64,000 bases of DNA from contig UBMI01000014.1 of the NCBI GenBank assembly GCA_900466475.1, positions 62,001 to 126,000 of the forward strand, given 5' to 3'. The notes beneath the pieces are model-generated. The model did no database searches. It was not told the DNA's origin and worked only from the letters and a program-made list of their open reading frames with translations. A program made the position numbers and the translations under genes. Shown in pieces: positions 51,265 through 60,844 of this stretch; positions within the stretch are counted from its first letter, which is position 1, and every line of letters begins with the position of its first letter. This stretch comes from Hyphomicrobiales bacterium. GTDB taxonomy: Bacteria; Pseudomonadota; Alphaproteobacteria; Rhizobiales; Rhizobiaceae.

Positions 51265-51888
51265 ATGACCGAACAATCTGTATCGATTCGATCCATTTGC
51301 GTTTACTGCGGCTCTCGGCCGGGACGCGATCCTTCCCATATGGCTGCCGGCCGCGCGCTCGGAAAAGAGATCGCGGAATATGGCCTTCGCCTGATCTACG
51401 GCGGCGGCACAAAGGGCATCATGGGTGCTGTGGCCAGCGGGACCCTATCCAACGGTGGTCAGGTGACGGGCATCATTCCCGAGTTCCTGATCGACATGGA
51501 GGCGACTCGCCATTCCCTGGGCCAGCTCAATGAGCTTATTGTAACCCCTGACATGCATGCGCGCAAACACACGATGTTCGAGCGCTCCGATGCTTTCGTG
51601 GCGCTGCCGGGAGGTATCGGTACGCTGGAAGAGATCGTCGAGATCATGACCTGGGCGCAGCTCGGCCGTCACGAAAAGCCGATGGTCTTTGCCAATATCA
51701 ACGGCTTCTGGGATCCGATGATGGAGCTTCTGCGCCACATGACGGGCGAGGGCTTCCTGCACACCGCCCATCGCGTGCAGCCGCTGGTCATCGACGAGAT
51801 CTCGGGCATCATCCCGGCCATCATGGCGCAGGCGGCAGAGCTTGCCGCCGACCGTGACGGCGAGGACGACGTGATTTCGAAAATGTAG
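51265..51888 (+). CDS. LOG family protein (cytokinin riboside monophosphate phosphoribohydrolase type)
   Basis: A 207-residue Rossmann-fold protein with the two family motifs GGGTKGIMGAVAS and ALPGGIGTLEEIVEIMTW, and the early SICVYCGSRPGRDPSHM. Members remove ribose phosphate from nucleotides; plant-associated ones can release free cytokinins. Such an output is possible in a plant-associated host but is unproven here. Start at 51265. It is convergent with rarD across a short palindrome. Confidence 0.9.
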   Translation: MTEQSVSIRSICVYCGSRPGRDPSHMAAGRALGKEIAEYGLRLIYGGGTKGIMGAVASGTLSNGGQVTGIIPEFLIDMEATRHSLGQLNELIVTPDMHARKHTMFERSDAFVALPGGIGTLEEIVEIMTWAQLGRHEKPMVFANINGFWDPMMELLRHMTGEGFLHTAHRVQPLVIDEISGIIPAIMAQAAELAADRDGEDDVISKM

Positions 51889-51896
51889 TCTCTCAA

Positions 51897-51942
51897 GCAA
51901 TTCCAGCCGCACGTTGCGCAACGCTTCGGTGGTCGGAATTGC
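51897..51942. repeat. Palindromic element between convergent LOG and rarD genes
   Basis: GCAATTCC (51897-51904) and GGAATTGC (51935-51942) enclose a GC-rich section with a short internal stem (TGCGCA). It begins 8 bp after the LOG stop and ends 18 bp before the rarD stop. It may act as a bidirectional terminator and resembles other rhizobial intergenic elements. Confidence 0.5.
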
Positions 51943-51960
51943 CTGAAAACGGGCGCGGCT

Positions 51961-52875
51961 CTAACGTCCCCGCGTCGTCGTCAACATCGACCAGCTGTAC
52001 AAGAACAGGCCGGCCCAGATCAGTGGGAAGGCAATCATCCGCGCCGTATCCATCTCTTCGTGGAAGACGAAGACGGCGATGAGGAAGATCATCGTCGGCG
52101 CGATATACTGCATGATGCCGATGGTCGAGAGCCGGAGCAACTTGGCGCCATTGGCGTAGATCATCAGGGGTACGGCGGTGATCAGTCCGCAGCCGAGCAG
52201 CAGGGCGGTATCGCTAAAGCCGGTGCGGTAGAAGTGCCCTTCGCCGCTGACGAATTCCAGGTAGAGGATGTAGAGCAGGGCGGGCAGGCTGAGGATCAGC
52301 ACTTCCAGGAAGAAGCCCTGGTTCGGCCCGAGCGGCAGCGTCTTGCGAAACAGGGCATAGAAGCCCCAGCTGAACGCCAACGTCAGCGCCACCCAGGGAA
52401 TGCCGCCGCTGTCGAAGGCGAGCACGACGACCGCAAGGCCGGCAAGGCAGATCGCAGCAATCTGCAACGGCTGCAGTTTTTCTTTCAGGAGCACGGCGCC
52501 GAGGAAGATGCTGAAGAGCGGATTGATGAAATAGCCCATGGCCGCATCGAGCGAATGGCCGGCGCCGATCGCCCAGACATAGGTGCCCCAGTTCACGGTG
52601 ATCAGTGCCGCAGTCATCATTGCCATGGCGAGCATGCGCGGAGAGCGCAGCGCGACCTTGATATCCTGCGTGCGTCCGAGCACCAGAAGCACGATACCGG
52701 CAAGCGGCAGCGACCACACGATACGATGGGCAATGACTTCGGCAGGCGAAATATGCGCGACCGCCTTCATATAGATCGGCAGAAAGCCCCAAAGAAGATA
52801 GGCCGTCAGCGCGAAGGCAAAGCCGCGTGGACTGTCTTCGTTCTTGATCAAGGGGGCGCTTGCATCGGCAGACAT
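51961..52875 (-). CDS. rarD: EamA family transporter RarD
   Basis: A 304-residue membrane protein with about ten helices in two EamA halves. The RarD signature is clear: FALTAYLLWGFLPIYMKAVA, PAEVIAHRIVWSLPLAG, and NWGTYVWAIGAGHSLDAAMG. The substrate is not known; rarD was named in connection with chloramphenicol sensitivity. The ATG at 52875 lies 114 bp from the divergent methyltransferase gene. Confidence 0.93.
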   Translation of the reverse strand: MSADASAPLIKNEDSPRGFAFALTAYLLWGFLPIYMKAVAHISPAEVIAHRIVWSLPLAGIVLLVLGRTQDIKVALRSPRMLAMAMMTAALITVNWGTYVWAIGAGHSLDAAMGYFINPLFSIFLGAVLLKEKLQPLQIAAICLAGLAVVVLAFDSGGIPWVALTLAFSWGFYALFRKTLPLGPNQGFFLEVLILSLPALLYILYLEFVSGEGHFYRTGFSDTALLLGCGLITAVPLMIYANGAKLLRLSTIGIMQYIAPTMIFLIAVFVFHEEMDTARMIAFPLIWAGLFLYSWSMLTTTRGR

Positions 52876-52989
52876 CGGGTGTTTCCATCTTTGTTCTGTT
52901 TCTGATCCGCATTAGCTTAAGCGGCGTGAATAGGCCAATTCATTTCATTGAATGGAACAGCACCTGCGCGGCCGCGAAGAGAGGCAAGC

Positions 52990-53850
52990 ATGGACGAAAC
53001 TGACCTGGCGGTCTGCCGGCAAGCCTATGCCGCCCAGATGCTGGCAAAAATGGGGGTCGCTGACGACGAGCGGCTGCGGCAGATCTTTGCCACAGTGCCG
53101 AGAGAAGATTTCCTGGACCCGCCGCCGTGGCGCATGGCGAATGGAATTGGCTATCAGGACATGCCGTCAACCGATCCCGTCATCCTCTATCAGGATGTCC
53201 TCATTGCGCTGCAGGAAGAACGGCAAGTCAACAATGGCAGCCCCTCGCTGCATGCGCTCGGTCTCCACTGGCTTGCGCCGCAGCCGGGGGAAACGGCCTG
53301 CCATATCGGTGCCGGCGGCGGCTATTACACCGCCATGCTGTCGCATCTGGTCGGCAGCGGCGGCCATGTCACGGCGATCGAGTACGACAGGGAGCTTGCC
53401 GCTCGCGCGAGCGCCAATCTGGCCCCCTATAGAAATGTCGAGCTTGTCTGCGGCAACGGCCTGGAATGGCCGAAATCGTCTGCCGATGCGATCTACGTCA
53501 ATTTCGCGACCCACCGGCCTGCCGATCCCTGGATCGGCAATCTCTCTGTTGGCGGCCGGCTGATCTTTCCGCTCTCGGCTCCCTCCCGTGACGGCAACGA
53601 CAATCTGCGGCCGCGCAGTGCCCGCGGCGGCTTCTTCCTGATCCGGCGCACGGCCACGGAATACAGCGCCCGCTACCTCAGTCCTACCGTCTTCGTCTGG
53701 GGCCACGCCGCATCAGGCACGATCGAGACCTATAAGGCACTGGAATCCACCTTCCGGCATGGCGGTATGGAGAAGGTCGCACGGCTGCGCTGGAAGGTGC
53801 CGAAGCAGGAGGACGAATGGTATTCGGAGGAGGACTGGGGCCTCCTGTAG
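52990..53850 (+). CDS. PCMT-like methyltransferase
   Basis: A 286-residue S-adenosylmethionine-dependent methyltransferase. Motif I reads ACHIGAGGGYYTAMLSHLVG, followed by HVTAIEYDRELAARASANLA. The N-terminal ATVPREDFLDPPPWRM segment resembles L-isoaspartate O-methyltransferases, and the length is larger than the usual 210 residues. A role in protein repair is possible but another substrate is equally likely. The ATG at 52990 follows AGAGAGGCAAGC. The stop codon overlaps a palindromic element. Confidence 0.8.
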   Translation: MDETDLAVCRQAYAAQMLAKMGVADDERLRQIFATVPREDFLDPPPWRMANGIGYQDMPSTDPVILYQDVLIALQEERQVNNGSPSLHALGLHWLAPQPGETACHIGAGGGYYTAMLSHLVGSGGHVTAIEYDRELAARASANLAPYRNVELVCGNGLEWPKSSADAIYVNFATHRPADPWIGNLSVGGRLIFPLSAPSRDGNDNLRPRSARGGFFLIRRTATEYSARYLSPTVFVWGHAASGTIETYKALESTFRHGGMEKVARLRWKVPKQEDEWYSEEDWGLL

Positions 53851-53887
53851 AGCATTTCCGTTGTCGTTCGAGAGACGGAAATGCTCT
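53849..53887. terminator. Palindromic repeat at the methyltransferase/cimA junction
   Basis: AGAGCATTTCCGT (53849-53861) and ACGGAAATGCTCT (53875-53887) give a perfect 13-bp stem with a 13-nt loop. It starts inside the methyltransferase stop codon (TAG). A second copy-like half (GGAATGCTCCA) lies near 53938. No strong T run is seen, so it may act as a stabiliser or belong to a rhizobial repeat family. Confidence 0.55.
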
Positions 53888-53950
53888 ATCTCCTTGTTTT
53901 CATGTTATTCCGGACGCGCCCTCTGCCCAGTTCTGCTGGAATGCTCCAGC

Positions 53951-55567
53951 TCACTCGGCAGCGATCTTGCCGGCAAGTTGCCGGTTCTTCATCAGCTTGT
54001 AGATGACCGAGTCCATCAATGCCTGAAACGAGGCGTCGATGATGTTTTCGGAAACGCCGACCGTCCACCAGCGCACACCGCTGGAATCGGTCGATTCAAT
54101 CAGAACGCGGGTGATGGCCTCGGTGCCGCCATTGAGGATACGCACCTTGAAATCGGCGAGCACCAGATCGTCGATCTCATGCTGATATTTGCCGAAATCC
54201 TTGCGCAGCGCGAGGTCGAGTGCGTTGACCGGGCCTTCTGCTTCCGCCACCGACATCAGCGTCTGGCCATCGATGGCGATCTTCACGACGGCTTCGGAGA
54301 CGATCTTTATGCGCCCGTGGGAATCGAAGCGCCGTTCGATCATCACCCGGAAGCCTTCGATCGTGAAGAAATCCGGGATTGTTCCCATGGTGCGCCGCGC
54401 CAGAAGCTCGAAGCTCGCATCGGCGCCCTCGTAGGCATAGCCGGATGCCTCGCGCTCCTTGACGATGGAGATCAGGAGATCGAGCTTCGGATCGTCCTTG
54501 GCGACATCGATGCCGCGCCGGCGCAGCGCATTGATGAAGTTTGCCTTGCCGCCCTGATCAGAGACCATGACCTTGCGGAAATTGCCGACACTTTCCGGCG
54601 GCACGTGTTCGTATGTGCGCGGGTCCTTCAGCAGCGCCGAGGCATGGATGCCGGCCTTCGTGGCGAAGGCGGACGCGCCGACATAGGGCATCTGATGATC
54701 CGGCGAGCGGTTGAGCAACTCGTCGAAGGCATGCGACAGGCGGGTGAGGTTGGTCAGCCGCTCGGCGTCGATCGCGGTTTCGAAACGCGTATTGTAAGCG
54801 CTCTTCAGCGCCAGCGTCGGGATCAGCGTTACCAGGTTGGCATTGCCGCAGCGTTCGCCGATGCCGTTCAGCGTTCCCTGGATCTGGCGTACACCGGCCT
54901 CGACGGCAGCAAGCGAATTGGCAACGGCCTGGCCGGTATCGTTATGCGCATGGATACCGAGACAGTGGCCCGGCACGCCGAAGGCGATCACCGCCTCGAC
55001 GATGGCGCGCACTTCCGGCGGCTGCGTGCCGCCATTGGTGTCGCAGAGCACCACCCAACGCGCGCCGTTCTCATAGGCGGTCTTCGCACAGGCGAGCGCA
55101 TATTCCGGATTGGCCTTGTAGCCATCGAAGAAATGCTCGCAGTCGACCATCGCCTCCTTGCCGGCGGCAACGACCGCCTTGACGCTCTCGGCAATGGATT
55201 CGAGATTTTCCTCGTTGGTGCAGCCAAGCGCCACCTGCACGTGATAATCCCAGCTCTTGGCGACAAAACACACCGCGTCGCTGCGCGCCTGCAGGAGCCC
55301 GGCGATACCTGGATCGTTGGAGACGGAAACACCTGGCCGCTTCGTCATTCCGAAGGCGACGAAGGAGGCCTGGCTCGTACGCTTTTCGGCGAAGAAGGCG
55401 GTATCAGTCGGGTTTGCTCCCGGATAACCGCCCTCGACATAGTCGAGCCCGAAATCGTCCAGCATGCTTGCAATCGCAATCTTGTCCTCGACCGAAAAGT
55501 CGATGCCGGGCGTCTGCTGACCGTCCCGAAGCGTCGTGTCGAAGAGGTAGATTCTTTCGCGTGCCAT
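53951..55567 (-). CDS. cimA: Citramalate synthase
   Basis: A 538-residue HMGL-like Claisen enzyme that joins pyruvate and acetyl-CoA to citramalate, an entry into isoleucine synthesis. Features are IYLFDTTLRDGQQTPGIDFS, LDYVEGGYPGANPTDTAFFA, VVLCDTNGGTQPPEVRAIVE and HCLGIHAHNDTGQAVANSLA. The C-terminal LeuA dimer domain (about 400-530) provides feedback regulation. The length and the second motif separate it from leuA. It starts at 55567, 29 bp after pip, and is the last gene of the cysS operon. Confidence 0.92.
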   Translation of the reverse strand: MARERIYLFDTTLRDGQQTPGIDFSVEDKIAIASMLDDFGLDYVEGGYPGANPTDTAFFAEKRTSQASFVAFGMTKRPGVSVSNDPGIAGLLQARSDAVCFVAKSWDYHVQVALGCTNEENLESIAESVKAVVAAGKEAMVDCEHFFDGYKANPEYALACAKTAYENGARWVVLCDTNGGTQPPEVRAIVEAVIAFGVPGHCLGIHAHNDTGQAVANSLAAVEAGVRQIQGTLNGIGERCGNANLVTLIPTLALKSAYNTRFETAIDAERLTNLTRLSHAFDELLNRSPDHQMPYVGASAFATKAGIHASALLKDPRTYEHVPPESVGNFRKVMVSDQGGKANFINALRRRGIDVAKDDPKLDLLISIVKEREASGYAYEGADASFELLARRTMGTIPDFFTIEGFRVMIERRFDSHGRIKIVSEAVVKIAIDGQTLMSVAEAEGPVNALDLALRKDFGKYQHEIDDLVLADFKVRILNGGTEAITRVLIESTDSSGVRWWTVGVSENIIDASFQALMDSVIYKLMKNRQLAGKIAAE

Positions 55568-55596
55568 AGTGGTGTTTCCTGTCGCCGCTTGCGGCC

Positions 55597-56556
55597 TTAT
55601 TGTTTGCCTGCGAACCGGTCCGTTGCCCGGATCAGCTGGTCGAGAATGCCGGGTTCCGAAAAGGCATGCCCGGCGCCTTCGATCAGGTGGAACTCGGCCT
55701 TTGGCCATGCCTTGTGCAGCAGCCAGGCATATTTGGCCGGGCACGGCATGTCGTAACGCCCGTGGACGATGACGCCGGGGATATCCTTCAGCTTGTAGGC
55801 ATCGCGCAGCAGCTGGCCCTCATCCATCCACCCGGCATGGACGAAGAAATGGTTTTCGATGCGCGCAAAGGCATAGGCGAACTCGGCTTCTTCGAATTTG
55901 CCGCTGGTCGATTTCTCCGGCAGCAGCGTGATCGTCTCGCCCTCCCAGATGCTCCAGGCCTGGGCCGCCTTCAGAGCCACCGCCCGGTCCGCACCGGTGA
56001 GGCGCCGGTTATAGGCGAGCATCATCTCATGGCGTTCTTCAGCCGGGATAGGTGCCACGAAGCGCTCCCACTTGTCCGGGAACATCTCGGAGACACCGAA
56101 CTGATAGTACCAGTCGAGTTCGGCCCGCGTCAGCGTGTAGATGCCGCGCACGACGAGTTCGGAAACGCGATCCGGATGTTTCTCGGCATAGGCGAGCGCC
56201 AGTGTCGAGCCCCAGGAGCCGCCGAAGACCTGCCATTTGTCGATGCCCGCCATCTCGCGCAGCCGCTCGATATCGGCAACGAGATGCCAGGTCGTGTTGG
56301 CCTCGAGGCTTGCATGTGGGGTCGACTTGCCGCAGCCGCGCTGGTCGAACAACAGCACGTCATAAAGATCAGGATCGAACAGACGGCGATGGGCGGGTGA
56401 AATGCCTCCGCCCGGACCGCCATGCAGGAAGACCGCCGGCTTGGCGCCCGGCTTGCCGCAGCGCTCCCAATAGATCACATGGCCGTCGCCGACATCGAGA
56501 TGGCCGGAAGCATAGGGTTCGATTTCCGGATAGAGTGTGCGCATCGCTCCAGTCAT
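55597..56556 (-). CDS. pip: Proline iminopeptidase
   Basis: A 319-residue alpha/beta hydrolase of family S33 that removes N-terminal proline. The oxyanion motif HGGPGGGISPAHRRLFDPDL, the nucleophile elbow VFGGSWGSTLALAYAEKHPD, the Asp in HGRYDMPCPAKYAW, and the His in EGAGHAFSEPG are in order. Length fits. The ATG at 56556 overlaps the third GFA stop (ATGA), showing coupled translation with the upstream genes. Confidence 0.93.
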   Translation of the reverse strand: MTGAMRTLYPEIEPYASGHLDVGDGHVIYWERCGKPGAKPAVFLHGGPGGGISPAHRRLFDPDLYDVLLFDQRGCGKSTPHASLEANTTWHLVADIERLREMAGIDKWQVFGGSWGSTLALAYAEKHPDRVSELVVRGIYTLTRAELDWYYQFGVSEMFPDKWERFVAPIPAEERHEMMLAYNRRLTGADRAVALKAAQAWSIWEGETITLLPEKSTSGKFEEAEFAYAFARIENHFFVHAGWMDEGQLLRDAYKLKDIPGVIVHGRYDMPCPAKYAWLLHKAWPKAEFHLIEGAGHAFSEPGILDQLIRATDRFAGKQ

Positions 56557-57029
56557 ATCTTCACGCCTTTTGCGGGCCAGACAGCGGTATCGTGGTCGGG
56601 ATGCTGGAAGGAGATGATCGCCTCCTGCCGGGCGTAAAAATCCGGATCCTTGTGCACGGGCGCGTCGAAGATCGTCTCGACCCAGGGCAGGCGCGCATCG
56701 TAATTGACCTGGATCTGCGGGGCGAGATCGCTGCGGTCGTCGAATGTGCCGATCGCAAGCTCCAGCCCGCCCGGATGACGATAGGTCATCGGCGTGCCGC
56801 AATCGCTGCAGAAGCCGCGCTCGATATTGACCGAGGACTGGAAATAGGTCGGTTCGCCGCGCGACCACTCCATGCCCTCTTCCGGCGCTGTCACCAGAGC
56901 GGAAAAGAAGCCGCCGAACTGCTTCTGGCACATGCGGCAATGGCAGATGGACGGACGTCCGAGCTTGCCTGTTATGCGGAAGCGTACGGCGCCGCACTGG
57001 CAGCCGCCTGTTCTCGTCGTCTCGGTCAT
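56553..57029 (-). CDS. GFA family protein (third of three)
   Basis: A 158-residue zinc-ribbon-type protein of the glutathione-dependent formaldehyde-activating enzyme/centromere protein V family. Zinc ligands are GGCQCGAVRFR, CHCRMCQKQFG and GFCSDCGTPM. Family members bind glutathione S-adducts, and a formaldehyde link is proposed only for some. Its ATG (57029) overlaps the previous GFA stop by 4 nt, and its own stop overlaps pip. It has its own C-terminal end (ISFQHPDHDTAVWPAKGV). Confidence 0.9.
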   Translation of the reverse strand: MTETTRTGGCQCGAVRFRITGKLGRPSICHCRMCQKQFGGFFSALVTAPEEGMEWSRGEPTYFQSSVNIERGFCSDCGTPMTYRHPGGLELAIGTFDDRSDLAPQIQVNYDARLPWVETIFDAPVHKDPDFYARQEAIISFQHPDHDTAVWPAKGVKI

Positions 57030-57514
57030 GGATGAGCTCCTGAAGGCCATTGGGATGTATCGTGGTCGGGATGCTGATGATTGCTAGCCGCAATCCCGTC
57101 CTCGCGATCGGTTGTTTCCGGTTCCGGTTCGACGGGCAAGCCGTCGAGCGCATGAAACCAGACCATTTTGCTGTCGAGATTGGATTGCATGACCGGCTTT
57201 ACAGCTTGCGGATCATCGAGCGAGCCGAGCGTGATGTTGATGGAGTCGGCATCGGGAATGTCGTAGAAAAGCGGCGTACCGCAATCGCCGCAGAAGCCGC
57301 GCCGCACAAGGCCGGAGGAGTGGAACCATTTCGGCTCGCCACGCGTGAGCTCGAAATCGACCCGCATCACCCCTGCAAGCGGCAGGAAATAATTGCCGGC
57401 CGCCTTCTGGCACATGCGGCAATGGCAGACATGCGGATAGCCGAGCTCGCCGTTTGCCCTGTAACGAACCGCGCCGCATTGGCATCCACCGCTCTGTTCA
57501 GCCTTTGCCGTCAC
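57026..57514 (-). CDS. GFA family protein (second of three)
   Basis: A 162-residue paralog of its neighbours. It has the same cysteine plan: SGGCQCGAVRYRANGELGYP, CHCRMCQKAAGNYFL and GFCGDCGTPLFYD. Sequence identity to the flanking paralogs is concentrated at the metal motifs and at the tail NHQHPDHDTSQWP; the substrate-binding middle differs. Start is GTG at 57514, overlapping the first GFA stop (GTGA). Confidence 0.9.
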   Translation of the reverse strand: MTAKAEQSGGCQCGAVRYRANGELGYPHVCHCRMCQKAAGNYFLPLAGVMRVDFELTRGEPKWFHSSGLVRRGFCGDCGTPLFYDIPDADSINITLGSLDDPQAVKPVMQSNLDSKMVWFHALDGLPVEPEPETTDREDGIAASNHQHPDHDTSQWPSGAHP

Positions 57515-57983
57515 GCGTGATCCTCCGGCGGCCAGACCGGCGTATCACGGTCGGGGTGCTGATAGGACACGATCTGATGGAGGAAGGAACCGGCAGCGAG
57601 ATCTGCCTCGGTTCGTTCTGCCGGCAGTTCGTGCAGGTGATCGACGAAACCGATCTTGCCTTCCACTCCCCACTGAATGGTCGGCGGCAGCAACGACGGA
57701 TCATCGAACGCGCCGGCCGCAACCGCCATGCCGTCGGGCGCCTCATAGGTCAGCGGCGTGCCGCAATCGCCGCAGAAGCCGCGGTTGACGAAATTCGAGG
57801 ACCGGAAGGTCTTGCGCTGGCCTCTGGTCCATTCGAATTCCATTCCGCGTACGGAGACCAGCGGTGCGTAGTAGGCGCCGAACGCCTTCTGGCACATGCG
57901 GCAGTGACAGATCGACGAATCCGGCGGCGTGCCCCGCGCCCGGAAACGGATCGCGCCACATTGGCATCCGCCGGTATAGGTGT

Positions 57984-57987
<4 letters not shown>
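57511..57987 (-). CDS. GFA family protein (first of three)
   Basis: A 158-residue GFA protein with GGCQCGAIRFRARGTPPDSS, CHCRMCQKAFGAYYAPLVSV and GFCGDCGTPLTYEAP. The tail has the same SYQHPDRDTPVWPPE ending. The ATG at 57987 overlaps the cysS stop by 4 nt (ATGA). The conserved CHCRMCQK in all three indicates intact zinc sites in each. Confidence 0.9.
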
Positions 57988-59360
<1,373 letters not shown>

Positions 59361-59600
59361 TCCACTCTCCTAAAATGCATATGCAGAAAAACACCACCAC
59401 CGGCAGACCGGGGCGTTTCGCATCTTGGACATTTGGGAGACGAAAACGGCCAGGCCAGCTTTGGGCTAGCGAATAATCTTCCGGCAAATAATGCAGGTAA
59501 CCGTTTTCATGACGCGTTTTATGGCGCGGGATCGGAGTTTGGTCAAGGAGAATAAAGCGATCTGAAACAGCGAATTCGACCCCGCATCACGGTGAAGCCG

Positions 59601-60020
59601 CTATCGATTGTTGAGATCCTGCGTCTCGGAGAAGATCGGTTGAGAACGCAATTTCTGAGTGAAGCCGGTTGCCGAAAAGCAGATTGCACCCTTGTCCAAC
59701 TCGATCTCGTAGTCCCAGACGAATAGTTCGCCGCTCGGAGTCGGGCGCATGTTTTTGCGCATGACGTCCGATATGATTGTTGGAATAGTATTCTCGGGCT
59801 CGATTGCAATTTTCAAGTCGGAAACATTGTGAAAGGTGAGGTCGCATTCCGACACCCAGAAGCCGGCGAAGAGATCGCCTTGTCTTTCCCATTTGAAGAT
59901 ATAGTCGATATCGATTTTGAACTCGAAGTTCTCATTTGGAAGCGAGATCGAATAGAGGCGGCAATCGTGCCAGCCCATCACATCAAAATCCTCGTTGCTC
60001 CAAATCTCCCTCTCGATCAC
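59601..60020 (-). CDS. AT-richer orphan protein of unknown function
   Basis: A 139-residue acidic, aromatic-rich protein (VMGWHDCRLYSISLPNENFE, DIDYIFKWERQGDLFAGFWV). The product looks beta-rich and compact, without signal or membrane segment. It resembles small uncharacterised proteins with a WHDC motif, some of which are found as immunity-like genes, but I cannot name a family. Start is GTG at 60020, only 4 bp after the SDR stop. The gene and the following 240 bp are visibly lower in GC than their neighbours, suggesting horizontal entry. Confidence 0.65.
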   Translation of the reverse strand: MIEREIWSNEDFDVMGWHDCRLYSISLPNENFEFKIDIDYIFKWERQGDLFAGFWVSECDLTFHNVSDLKIAIEPENTIPTIISDVMRKNMRPTPSGELFVWDYEIELDKGAICFSATGFTQKLRSQPIFSETQDLNNR

Positions 60021-60024
60021 CGGA

Positions 60025-60765
60025 TCATCCCGGCAGCTGGTAATCGACCAGCTTGTTCTCGCGCACGATGAACAGCTTGCCGGTCTCCGTTACACCCGGA
60101 CCAACTAGCGGAAGTATTGCCTTCGCAACTTCGGACGGGTGCGGCAGGCTCATCGGGTCTTCGCCCGGAACTGCCTGCGCGCGCATGGCGGTGCGCGTGG
60201 CGCCCGGATCGACGCTGGTGATGCGCAACGGCGTCGATTGCGTCTCGCCGGCCCAGGTGCGGGCAAGCGCCTCGACGGCTGCCTTGGAGGCGGAATAGGC
60301 GCTCCAGAAGGGGCGACACTTGTGCGCTGCGCCCGACGACATGATGACGGCGCGGCCGGCATCCGAGCGCGTCAGCAGCGGATCGACCGAGCGGATCAGC
60401 CGCCAGGTGGCATTCACATTGATGTTCATGACCCTCTCGAAGACCTTCGCCTCGATATGGCCGATCGGCGAGATGACGCCGAGCACGCCGGCATTGGCAA
60501 CGAGAATGTCGAGCTTGCCCCAGCGCTCGAAGATCGAGCCGCCGAGACGATCGATTGCTTCCATATCGGCGAGATCGAAGGGAACGAGCGTCGCTGAGCC
60601 GCCCACCGCCTTGATGGCATCATCAAGCTCTTCCAGGCCGCCGACGGTGCGGGCGCAGGCAATCACATGCGCGCCGGCCTTGGCGAGTTCGAGGGCGGTG
60701 AAATAGCCGATGCCGCGCGATGCGCCTGTGACCAGCGCGATCTTGCCTTCGAGATTGATGTTCAT
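60025..60765 (-). CDS. Short-chain dehydrogenase/reductase
   Basis: A 246-residue classical SDR. The cofactor motif TGASRGIGYFTALELAKAGA, the NAG strand (LDILVANAGVLG), the catalytic Ser in VIMSSGAAHKCRPFWSAY and the YSASKAAVEALARTWAGETQ motif with Tyr and Lys are intact. It likely uses NADP(H). The substrate is unknown. The ATG at 60765 is chosen over 60807, which adds 14 unrelated residues. Confidence 0.92.
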   Translation of the reverse strand: MNINLEGKIALVTGASRGIGYFTALELAKAGAHVIACARTVGGLEELDDAIKAVGGSATLVPFDLADMEAIDRLGGSIFERWGKLDILVANAGVLGVISPIGHIEAKVFERVMNINVNATWRLIRSVDPLLTRSDAGRAVIMSSGAAHKCRPFWSAYSASKAAVEALARTWAGETQSTPLRITSVDPGATRTAMRAQAVPGEDPMSLPHPSEVAKAILPLVGPGVTETGKLFIVRENKLVDYQLPG

Positions 60766-60797
60766 CTGCCTCGGTCCCGGATGTGCTTGAAAAGGTA

Positions 60798-60818
60798 AGG
60801 GGCGCAATAAGCGCCCCT
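60798..60818. terminator. Hairpin downstream of purF
   Basis: AGGGGCGC (60798-60805), 5-nt loop, GCGCCCCT (60811-60818). It lies 27 bp past the purF stop on the minus strand. The tail is TACCTTTTC, so it is a moderate terminator that may let some reading go into the SDR gene. Confidence 0.6.
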
Positions 60819-60844
60819 GATAGGAAAGTCAAAGCGGAAGCGGC

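Noticed and set aside
53759..55756. 665-codon open frame opposite cimA
   Set aside because: Antisense artefact; cimA shows all active-site motifs.
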